Below are positions 1-6,868 of a stretch of DNA of 28,637 nucleotides, one piece after another. Both the position numbers and the translations under genes were made by a program. The notes under the pieces were generated by a model. The model worked only from the letters and a program-made list of their open reading frames with translations, was not told where the DNA came from and did not search any database. The stretch is taken from NCBI GenBank assembly GCA_964431035.1, contig CAYSIF010000016.1, positions 1-28,637 on the forward strand, in the 5' to 3' direction. This DNA comes from Methanobrevibacter_A sp964431035. Lineage in GTDB: Archaea > Methanobacteriota > Methanobacteria > Methanobacteriales > Methanobacteriaceae. Positions within the stretch are counted from its first letter, which is position 1. Each line of letters starts with the position of its first letter.

Positions 1-101
1 AAAATAGAAAAAAATAAAACAAAATAAACAAATAAACTAATTTTACACAAATGCCATAACAACTTTACACTATCTGTTGATGGGGGAAGATGATATTTTT
101 T

Positions 102-617
102 TTAGTATAAAGTGTTGCCGTTTGCATCCATTCCTACTATTAGTGGACCGAAGTTTTCAACTTTTAATTCCCATAGTGCTTCTGGTACACCTAAATCTAG
201 CCAGTTTACATCTGTTACTTCTTTTACTTTATCTACATATAATGCTGCACATCCACCTGTTGCTACTAAGTATAATGCTTTGTTTCTTTTTAGTGCTTCT
301 TGTACTGTGTCGTCCATTCCACCTTTACCTATGATTATTTTTACTCCTTTATCTAGGACATCTGCTTGGTATGGGTTCATTCTCATACTTGTTGTTGGAC
401 CTACAGCTACTATTTCGTATTTGTCGTCTTGTTTTTTTATTATTGGTCCTGCGTGGAATAGTGCTGAGCCTTCTAATTGGAATGGTGTTTCTTGCTCTAG
501 TATTCTTTTATGTGCTTGATCTCTTGCGGTTATTATTGTTCCTGATATGGATACTATATCTCCGGCTTTTAGTTTTGTTAAATCTTGGTTTTGTATTGGT
601 GTTTTTAATTCTATCAT
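102..617 (-). CDS. Fumarate hydratase class I, beta subunit
   Basis: The 171-residue protein matches the C-terminal (beta) component of Fe-S fumarase/tartrate dehydratase, which in many archaea is a separate subunit. Visible family blocks are TARDQAHKR (30-38), HAGP (55-58), GPTTSMRM (73-80), GKGGM (97-101) and ATGGCAAL (119-126). With the alpha subunit, not present here, it would reversibly hydrate fumarate to malate; in methanogens this serves the incomplete reductive TCA branch. The 4Fe-4S cluster is normally bound by the alpha subunit. The ATG start is preceded by AAGGGG. The gene diverges from DUF2070 across a 167-base AT-rich gap. Tartrate dehydratase beta is the alternative; the sequence alone cannot separate the substrates, but fumarase is the usual role in this lineage. 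Confidence 0.9.
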   Translation of the reverse strand: MIELKTPIQNQDLTKLKAGDIVSISGTIITARDQAHKRILEQETPFQLEGSALFHAGPIIKKQDDKYEIVAVGPTTSMRMNPYQADVLDKGVKIIIGKGGMDDTVQEALKRNKALYLVATGGCAALYVDKVKEVTDVNWLDLGVPEALWELKVENFGPLIVGMDANGNTLY

Positions 618-662
618 TAATTTTCCCCTTAATAATTATTCTTATACAATTAAATATTTTGT

Positions 663-674
663 TTTTTTATATAA
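663..674 (-). promoter_or_regulatory. Probable TATA box for the fumarase beta gene
   Basis: Read on the minus strand this is ATTATATAAAAA, close to the archaeal TATA consensus. A start about 25 bases downstream would give a leader of about 20 bases carrying the AAGGGG ribosome-binding sequence. The whole 618-784 gap is AT-rich, so other TATA-like matches exist, including ones at 703-730 that could serve the divergent DUF2070 gene. Confidence 0.35.
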
Positions 675-784
675 TATTTTTATTATATGATTAATATAGT
701 ATAATTTAATATATTATAAATTAATATAAAATTTATTTTCATTATAAAAATTTTTTTAATATTTTTTGGAGTCGTATAAGCGTT

Positions 785-2596
785 ATGTCAAGTATGAGTA
801 AAGTTGCTAGTTTGTCTAGATTTATAACCACACTTCCTACAATGAAAACTAGTTTACCTTTAATTGTTATTCTTAGTGCATTTATTGGTATTCTCATTAT
901 TTTAATTGAGCCTTTAAATATTAGTTTACCGTTTAAATTTTTATTTGGAGTTATTGCTGGTTTTATAATTTTTGGATTAAGCACTATTTTTAGTGGTTTA
1001 ATTACTAGTGTGGCTGTTAGTAAGCTTAATGGACTTAATATTAAAAAGAAGCATGGAATTTTCTTATCATTATCTAGTTTATTTATTATTATTGTTTTAA
1101 CCTTATTCTTTATTATTATAAGCTTTTTTACTAATGATTTGATAATTAGTAGTATTTATCTAAGTTGTGTGATGATTTTTGGATGGAATTTCCTTGTTAT
1201 TTGGGGCGTAAGTAATTTAAATGTTATAAAATCTGCATTAATTGGATTAATTCATCCTTTACTTGTTATTTTGTTTTTAACAATAACAGGCCAATTATTA
1301 CATATAAGTTTTATAATTACTATCGGAGTGGTTGGAAGTTTAATTAAGTTCTTTGTTGGTTGTATTATCATGTTCGCATTTTTATACATTTTTGTTAATA
1401 CTTTAAATGCACCAATGAAAAACAATCTTGGATATAATGGGACAGAATTATTAAGTTTCTTTATTGCACATATGAATGATGGCTTAACATATCTTGAAGA
1501 ATTATTTGCTAGTGTAGGAGAAGATATTGATACTCTTGTTGGCATAATAAGTTTTAAAGATGAAGAGGATAATATTAAAGCATTATTTTTAAGCCCATCA
1601 GTACATCCAGGACCAATTGGAGGTGTTGGTGGAGCCAATATGCCAACAATCCTTGCAAATAAATATGATCATTTTACAATGGTAGCTCATGGACCTTCAA
1701 CACATGATTTCAATCCAGTAAGTGTTGATGAGATTAATAAAATCACAGAAGCTGTTGATAAAGGATTAAGTGAAATAGAATACAGTGCTAAAGCAAGTAA
1801 ATTTAGAAGATACAATCATAAAAAAGCAAATATTGGTGTTCAATTCTTTAATGATGGAATGTTTATGTTATCTACTTTCGCACCTTCTGGAAGTGATGAT
1901 ATTGAATTCAGTACAGGTTTAGCAATGATGATTAAAAGTCAAAAACATTGCCAAGTTAAAAATAGTATTGTTGTAGACTGCCATAATAGTTTTAATGTTG
2001 AAAAAGGTGAAGTATTACCTGGAAATCCTGAAGTATTCCAAATATTAAATGCAATAGAACAAATAGATACTAGTGAAGAGAAATATCCTATAAAAGTAGG
2101 TACTAGTACTAATAAAATGAGTGAATTAGACAAGACCCATGGTGTAGGAGAAAGTGGTCTTAAAGTTATTGTTATTGAAGTAGATAATCAAAGAACTGCT
2201 ATTGCATTATTTGATAGTAATAATATGGAACTTGGATTTAGAGAAACTATAATGAATTCATTATCTGATTTACCAATTGATGAATTAGAAGTCTTAACTA
2301 CAGATACCCATACAGTTAATACTCTTTCAAGAGGATATAATCCAATAGGCATAACTGAAAAAGATAAAATAATTGAATATTTACGTGAAGGTATAAGTGA
2401 AGCAATAGAAGATTTAGAACCAGTAAAAGCAGGTACAAATATTAAGAAAATTAAAGGATTAAAAGCATTTGGTGCTAATAATAGTGTTGAGTTAGTTTCA
2501 ACTATAAGTTCTATTGTTGTTGTAGGTAAAAGATTATTCCCATTAATTTTTATTTTAACCTTATTATTTGAAATTATTTGGATATTCTTATTATAA
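785..2596 (+). CDS. DUF2070 family membrane protein, possible metal-dependent hydrolase
   Basis: A 603-residue archaeal DUF2070 protein. The first ~210 residues hold about six or seven hydrophobic segments; a soluble domain follows, and a last hydrophobic segment ends the protein (about 580-603). The soluble part has clustered possible metal ligands in conserved-looking blocks: HPGPIGGVGG from His274, AHGPSTHD (His302, His307), VDCHNS (Asp398, His400) and DTHT (Asp507, His509). The family has been described as a predicted membrane-associated metal-dependent hydrolase; I know of no demonstrated substrate. The start is set by GGAG at 768-771, 13 bases before the ATG, the same spacing as at aroC and hypE. 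It lies 110 bases before the PLD-like gene on the same strand. The family call is firm; hydrolase activity is inferred. Confidence 0.85.
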   Translation: MSSMSKVASLSRFITTLPTMKTSLPLIVILSAFIGILIILIEPLNISLPFKFLFGVIAGFIIFGLSTIFSGLITSVAVSKLNGLNIKKKHGIFLSLSSLFIIIVLTLFFIIISFFTNDLIISSIYLSCVMIFGWNFLVIWGVSNLNVIKSALIGLIHPLLVILFLTITGQLLHISFIITIGVVGSLIKFFVGCIIMFAFLYIFVNTLNAPMKNNLGYNGTELLSFFIAHMNDGLTYLEELFASVGEDIDTLVGIISFKDEEDNIKALFLSPSVHPGPIGGVGGANMPTILANKYDHFTMVAHGPSTHDFNPVSVDEINKITEAVDKGLSEIEYSAKASKFRRYNHKKANIGVQFFNDGMFMLSTFAPSGSDDIEFSTGLAMMIKSQKHCQVKNSIVVDCHNSFNVEKGEVLPGNPEVFQILNAIEQIDTSEEKYPIKVGTSTNKMSELDKTHGVGESGLKVIVIEVDNQRTAIALFDSNNMELGFRETIMNSLSDLPIDELEVLTTDTHTVNTLSRGYNPIGITEKDKIIEYLREGISEAIEDLEPVKAGTNIKKIKGLKAFGANNSVELVSTISSIVVVGKRLFPLIFILTLLFEIIWIFLL

Positions 2597-2599
2597 AGG

Positions 2600-2608
2600 T
2601 TTATATAC
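2600..2608 (+). promoter_or_regulatory. Probable TATA box for the PLD-like membrane protein gene
   Basis: TTTATATAC directly follows the DUF2070 stop codon and fits the archaeal TATA consensus. A start near 2630 would give a leader of about 75 bases, so the gene at 2707 may be transcribed independently of DUF2070. Confidence 0.4.
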
Positions 2609-2706
2609 TAATTATAAATAAAATTATATTAGTATTGATATTTTAAATTAAGAAATAACTTTAAAAAAAATTATAACAGTTTTTTTTAAAATATTTGAGG
2701 TAAAAA

Positions 2707-4086
2707 ATGGGAGAAACAGGAAACATTTTTAAAGGATTTTTACTTATAGCTATTGGGATTATTGTAATCTATGAAAGCTACATTTATAATCTTTTAGATA
2801 TTATATTACTAGCAGGAATTATCCTGTTATTCGTAGGACTAGCCCTACTATTTATTGTACTAACTGGAAGAGATATTCAAAATCAAGACACACTTTACAA
2901 TCAAACTGTAAACACTTTTAATCGTCAAAGAAATAATATTGGTCAAGAAACAAGAAAAATCGTTTCAATGGATTCTAAAAACCCAATTAATAATAACGAA
3001 TCAATATTTACAAATATTAACAGACAGTTTGCAAGAAAATATAATCCTGATGTATCTGATGAAATCTATATAACTCCCGAACATGATAATAATCCTGAAA
3101 CCCCTAATTATGATTTCCAATATCCTGAAAATACTGTTATAACTCCCAAAACAGACAATAATCAAAATTCCCATAATCCAGAACCAACTATGGAAACTGT
3201 GGAAAATAAAGATGTTTTGAATGTTAATGAAGAATGGAGTAAAAATGAAGAATTAACCCCTATTCAAACAGAACATGTTCAAGACCTTCCAGATGATATT
3301 TATGAGGATTCTGAGGATTATGCATTCACTTCTAATTATGAACGTCCTGTGATGGTTACCCGTAAACCTAGAAAAAAAACAGAACATCGCAATGATGAAT
3401 ATGAAGCAATTGTTCCTCAAGATAGACGTAGAACTGCAAGCATTATAACTGAAGAAGATATAAAAGAAGATGACTTCAATGAGGAAGAAGTTATAGTTCC
3501 ACAACATGATGTTAACCCACAAGATGTTATTGAACCAGAACCTCAAATCTTAGAAGAAGAGGAAGAACCTATAGAACCTGAACCAGTAGCAGAACCTGTA
3601 GAAGAAGAACCTGAAATCTTTGAGAGAGAAATTGAAGATGGAAGTTATGTAATCTGCGAACAAGGAATATTAACATCCAAAGAAGCATTTGAATTAATAG
3701 TTAAAAATGCAAAATCAGAAGTCTTATTAGAGGTTCCTAATCTTAAAGACTTAAGTATTAAATTCTTAACAGTAATAACCAAATTAAACACCCGTTTAAT
3801 TATTCAAAAATTCAGTATTGAAGAAACATCATACATGTTACTTTTAACAGCACTAATTGAAAGAGGAATTGATGTTAAAGTATTAAATGTAGTTAATACA
3901 TCTAATCTAATAACAGACGATTCACATGCATTAATCATATCTAAAAATCCTGAAGATGAAATGAACTACGGAGCAGTCTACACAGATGCAGAATCTGTTA
4001 AAATGATAAAAGAAGACTTTAATAAATCTTGGGAAATAGCACATGATATGCAAACAGAACTAGAAAATATGCGAAAAATGAAATAA
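2707..4086 (+). CDS. Membrane-anchored acidic protein with a degenerate PLD-like C-terminal domain
   Basis: The 459-residue protein has three parts. Two adjacent transmembrane helices (about 9-30 and 32-54) form an N-terminal hairpin. A long, probably disordered Asn/Pro/Glu-rich linker follows (about 60-305), with a Glu-Pro-rich stretch near 275-305. The C-terminal domain (about 309-459) alternates strands and helices like one half of a phospholipase D or TrmB sugar-sensor fold. At the place where PLD enzymes have HxK, it reads DDSHALIIS with His407 but no lysine, so catalysis is unlikely; ligand sensing or scaffolding is more plausible. GAGGT at 2697-2701, five bases upstream, supports the start. 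The UPF0173 gene follows after 25 bases, probably co-transcribed. The fold is inferred from pattern alone and the function is unknown. Confidence 0.75.
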   Translation: MGETGNIFKGFLLIAIGIIVIYESYIYNLLDIILLAGIILLFVGLALLFIVLTGRDIQNQDTLYNQTVNTFNRQRNNIGQETRKIVSMDSKNPINNNESIFTNINRQFARKYNPDVSDEIYITPEHDNNPETPNYDFQYPENTVITPKTDNNQNSHNPEPTMETVENKDVLNVNEEWSKNEELTPIQTEHVQDLPDDIYEDSEDYAFTSNYERPVMVTRKPRKKTEHRNDEYEAIVPQDRRRTASIITEEDIKEDDFNEEEVIVPQHDVNPQDVIEPEPQILEEEEEPIEPEPVAEPVEEEPEIFEREIEDGSYVICEQGILTSKEAFELIVKNAKSEVLLEVPNLKDLSIKFLTVITKLNTRLIIQKFSIEETSYMLLLTALIERGIDVKVLNVVNTSNLITDDSHALIISKNPEDEMNYGAVYTDAESVKMIKEDFNKSWEIAHDMQTELENMRKMK

Positions 4087-4111
4087 AAATATTTTTAGGT
4101 GGTTTATCATT

Positions 4112-4822
4112 ATGGACATAACATGGTTAGGACATTCAGCATTTTTAATAGAATCAGATGAAAATATAAAAATTTTAATAGATCCATTTATTAGTAATAA
4201 TCCAACTTGTAACATACCAGTTGAAGATATAGAAGCAGATATTATCTGTATTACACATGGTCACAGTGATCATTTTGGTGATGCTTTAGAAATCTCACAC
4301 CAATGTAATGCACCAATTATATGTATACATGAAATAGGTTTATTCTTATCTGAGCAGGGAATAGATAATGTTACTATGAACATTGGAGGATCTGTAAATG
4401 TTAGAGGTATACAATTTACCATGTTAGATGCTACACATTCCAGTGCATTAGATGTGGTTGAAGAACCTGTTACTGGTGGAGATCCAGCAAGTTTCATGAT
4501 AACCCTTGAAGATGGTACTAAAATTTTCCATGCAGGAGATACTGGTTTGTATGGGGATATGAAAAATGTTATTGGTGAAATTTATAAACCAGATATTGCT
4601 ATTTTACCAATAGGTGATAAGTTTACTATGGGTCCTTTCCCTGCAGCAGTTGCCGCAATGTGGATTAATCCAAAAGTAGTTATTCCTATGCATTATAATA
4701 CTTTCCCAGTAATTGAGCAAGACCCTACTATTTTTAGCAACTTTGTAACTCAATTAAATCCAAGTATTAGAACTGTTGTTTTAAATCCTATGGAAACTTA
4801 TGAAGTAGATATTGAAAAATAA
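4112..4822 (+). CDS. UPF0173 family metallo-beta-lactamase-fold hydrolase
   Basis: The 236-residue protein is full length for UPF0173 metal-dependent hydrolases. It opens with the strand WLGHSAFLIES and has the metal motif HGHSDH (His49, His51, Asp53, His54), then HAGDTGLYGDM, PIGDKFTMGP and IPMHYNTFP, together giving a two-metal site. The family is widespread in archaea and bacteria and its physiological substrate is not established. AGGTGG at 4097-4102 lies nine bases before the ATG. It is the last gene of the plus-strand run and converges on the ATPase gene. A related UlaG-like lactonase is a less likely alternative. Confidence 0.88.
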   Translation: MDITWLGHSAFLIESDENIKILIDPFISNNPTCNIPVEDIEADIICITHGHSDHFGDALEISHQCNAPIICIHEIGLFLSEQGIDNVTMNIGGSVNVRGIQFTMLDATHSSALDVVEEPVTGGDPASFMITLEDGTKIFHAGDTGLYGDMKNVIGEIYKPDIAILPIGDKFTMGPFPAAVAAMWINPKVVIPMHYNTFPVIEQDPTIFSNFVTQLNPSIRTVVLNPMETYEVDIEK

Positions 4823-4855
4823 AATATCTAATTCTTATTTTTTTTAATTAATATA
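4823..4855 (+). terminator. Oligo-T tract between convergent genes
   Basis: The 33 bases between the UPF0173 stop and the ATPase stop contain an eight- to nine-base T tract near 4836-4846, fitting archaeal oligo-T termination of the plus-strand run. No stem-loop precedes it. Confidence 0.45.
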
Positions 4856-6070
4856 TTAAATATCGGATTTTAGAAAATCGATTATATTTAAATGTTTTAC
4901 ATATTTTGTAGAATAATCCTCATCATCTGTACTAATTATATACATATCATTATCATCATTAACTAATGAAAATGGTTTCATTTCTCTTTTTCTAGTACTC
5001 ATCTCTCCAATAGTGTATGAAACTTGAATATATATTGTTTTATTATTTTTTTGGCAAATAAAATCTATTTCTTTGTCATATATTTTACCAATAGTAACCT
5101 TATAATCTCTTCTTAAAAGTTCAATGTAAACAATATTTTCTAATATTCCTGTTATATTATCATTATTATCTCTAACTATTGCTTGGTGAAATCCATGATC
5201 CATTAAATAATATTTTTCTAATGTTTTGAGTATATTTTTTCCTTTTAAATCATTTCGTTTTGCTTTTGATAAGAAGTAAGATTCTGTAAGATATGTTGCA
5301 TATCTAAGTATTGTATCTGCAGATACTCTTCGATTTTGTGATTTGAAAAATTTACTAATGCTTGTTGATGAGAAAGTTTCTCCAGGAGTGCTCATTAAGT
5401 AATATGTGAATCTGTTGAATAAATCATTCTTTTTTATTTCATATTTGTCCATTATATCTCTAAGCATTATTGTATCATATATGCTGTTTAGTGATTCGAT
5501 TTTATATTCTTCATCTAATTTTAGTAATCCTGGCATTCCTCCAAATTTTAAATATTCTTTATATATCTCTTTTTCATTTGTTGGTGTTAATTCTATTTTA
5601 TCTATTTCTTTTTTGTATTGTAGGATTTCTTTAAATGAAAATGGATATATATTAATTACTATATATCTGCCTGTAAGTGTGCTGGCTAAATCGCTAGCCA
5701 GTAGTGATGAGTTTGAACCTGTAATATATATGTCGCAATCTAAATCAACACGATATCCATTAATACTTTTTTCCCATTCTTTAACATATTGTATTTCATC
5801 AAAGAATAAGTAAATTTTCCCTTCTATGTTTTCTATTAATTTGTATACTACTTCGTCTAATTCTTTAAAGTTTTTTATAGTATTATATTTTCTTGATTCA
5901 AGAGAAATGAATATTATATTATCTTTTTTAATGTTCTTTTTTTCTAATTCTTCAATATAATTTTTTAAAAGTGTGGTTTTTCCTGATCTTCTTATTCCCA
6001 TTAATATTTTGACATAATCTTTATCTTTTAATTTTTCTAGTTTTTTAAGATATTTTTCTCTTTTTATCAT
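4856..6070 (-). CDS. AAA ATPase with DUF4143 C-terminal domain (COG1373 type)
   Basis: From the preferred start the protein has 404 residues. It carries a Walker A motif GIRRSGKTT (25-33), a Walker B motif YLFFDEIQ (Asp91, Glu92) and a sensor-like GSNSS (118-122). DUF4143 fills roughly 190-404. Near its end EID (334-336) is followed by IYIQVSY, where related proteins often have a nuclease-like E-x-K; here Gln349 and Ser351 replace Glu and Lys, so nuclease activity is doubtful. These proteins are common in anaerobes and archaea, often in accessory regions, with poorly defined function. The family normally begins M-x-K-R-x-x-Y-L, which supports the ATG at 6070 over an in-frame GTG at 6082. A triple direct repeat lies immediately upstream. 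Confidence 0.9.
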   Translation of the reverse strand: MIKREKYLKKLEKLKDKDYVKILMGIRRSGKTTLLKNYIEELEKKNIKKDNIIFISLESRKYNTIKNFKELDEVVYKLIENIEGKIYLFFDEIQYVKEWEKSINGYRVDLDCDIYITGSNSSLLASDLASTLTGRYIVINIYPFSFKEILQYKKEIDKIELTPTNEKEIYKEYLKFGGMPGLLKLDEEYKIESLNSIYDTIMLRDIMDKYEIKKNDLFNRFTYYLMSTPGETFSSTSISKFFKSQNRRVSADTILRYATYLTESYFLSKAKRNDLKGKNILKTLEKYYLMDHGFHQAIVRDNNDNITGILENIVYIELLRRDYKVTIGKIYDKEIDFICQKNNKTIYIQVSYTIGEMSTRKREMKPFSLVNDDNDMYIISTDDEDYSTKYVKHLNIIDFLKSDI

Positions 6071-6090
6071 TATTTTTCCCACACTTTATT

Positions 6091-6189
6091 TTTTTCTTAT
6101 GTATACGATTAACTTTAATACTATTTAATTTTTTCTTATGTATACGATTAACTTTAATAAAATTTATTTTTTTCTTGTGTATACGATTA
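6091..6189. repeat. Three direct repeats with 39-base period upstream of the ATPase gene
   Basis: Copies 1 (6091-6120) and 2 (6130-6159) are identical over 30 bases. Copy 3 (6169-6189) keeps 20 of the first 21 bases (an A-to-G change in the ninth) and then diverges. The shared core is CTTATGTATACGATTA, with the palindrome GTATAC inside. Starts are spaced exactly 39 bases apart with nine-base gaps of differing sequence. The array ends about 20 bases before the ATPase ATG, so it lies in the promoter or leader. Operator sites for autoregulation fit best. Three copies with such short gaps do not make a CRISPR array. Confidence 0.9.
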
Positions 6190-6270
6190 AATTAAATTAT
6201 AAGAAGTCCAATAATTAGAATCTTGAATCTATAAATAAACAATCTAATACAGATTTAAACCGTTTAAGTT

Positions 6271-6280
6271 AAATATATAT
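6271..6280 (+). promoter_or_regulatory. Probable TATA box for the small hypothetical gene
   Basis: AAATATATAT lies about 60 bases before the ATG at 6332; a start near 6303 would leave a leader of about 29 bases containing AGAGGT. GTATAC, the repeat palindrome, occurs again in this leader at 6311-6316. Confidence 0.4.
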
Positions 6281-6331
6281 GCGAATAAAAAGTAATGATT
6301 TTATACGGAAGTATACTAGAGGTTTAATCAT

Positions 6332-6730
6332 ATGCAACCATTTACTAAACCTAAAAAGCGAATAGATGAAATTCATATTGAAGAAGATGTTTTAAGCAAC
6401 ATACTGTATTCTAGAAAATACACTAGTTTAGCCCAAAATAAAATTGAAGAATTCAATAATAAATATTTCAATGCATTAATTTCTTTAAAAGAATATGAAA
6501 ATGATATAAATTTTGACAGTTATTTCTATAGACTTTATAATTTTTCAAATCAAATCAATGAAAAATTAATTATTACAAATGAACACAAATTAAAGCTAGT
6601 TTTAGCATCTATTGATATGGCAGATATAATTCTTAATCAAGGCATTAAAAATAAAGATTTAGAATATTTAACTACTGCATTTTATGGATTGAATTCTGAT
6701 TTAGAATCACTAAACATATTTAAAAATTAA
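6332..6730 (+). CDS. Small hypothetical protein
   Basis: I do not recognise this 132-residue protein. It is soluble, rich in Asn, Lys, Ile and Leu, and predicted by eye to be mostly helical, with no cysteine pairs, signal peptide or membrane segment. Coding is supported by an intact frame, AGAGGT at 6318-6323 eight bases before the ATG, and a TATA-like element at 6271-6280. It diverges from the ATPase gene across the repeat array and converges on the NFACT gene. Its position in this accessory-looking patch suggests a lineage-specific gene; a link with the ATPase is only positional. Confidence 0.65.
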   Translation: MQPFTKPKKRIDEIHIEEDVLSNILYSRKYTSLAQNKIEEFNNKYFNALISLKEYENDINFDSYFYRLYNFSNQINEKLIITNEHKLKLVLASIDMADIILNQGIKNKDLEYLTTAFYGLNSDLESLNIFKN

Positions 6731-6756
6731 ATAATATTCCTATTAATAACACTGTG

Positions 6757-6856
6757 AATTTAAATACAAAGAATTTCTATTTACCCTAATCCATTTTAGA
6801 ACTCTAATAATAAATTAGACCCAAAGAAATTCTTATATTAGGACAATATTTAAATT
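6757..6856. repeat. Nested inverted repeat between convergent genes
   Basis: Two pairs of perfect 10-base arms are nested: AATTTAAATA (6757-6766) with TATTTAAATT (6847-6856), and AAGAATTTCT (6769-6778) with AGAAATTCTT (6825-6834). Inside, CTAAT (6804-6808) pairs with ATTAG (6814-6818). The outer arms are separated by two bases on the left and twelve on the right, so the structure has an internal bulge. It fills the gap between the small gene and the NFACT gene. It may be a bidirectional terminator, a structured RNA or a decayed miniature element; no target-site duplication was evident. Confidence 0.7.
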
Positions 6857-6868
6857 TTAAAGGTTATT

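Noticed and set aside
1..101. Partial gene at the left edge
   Set aside because: AT-rich sequence with frequent stops in all frames and no conserved protein; nothing supportable.
112..519. Plus-strand reading frame opposite fumarase beta
   Set aside because: Serine/leucine-rich shadow of a clearly conserved minus-strand gene. The same applies to long frames opposite the NFACT, pheS and RecJ-like genes.
6091..6189. CRISPR array
   Set aside because: Only three copies, nine-base gaps too short for spacers, no cas genes nearby, and the copies sit in a promoter position.
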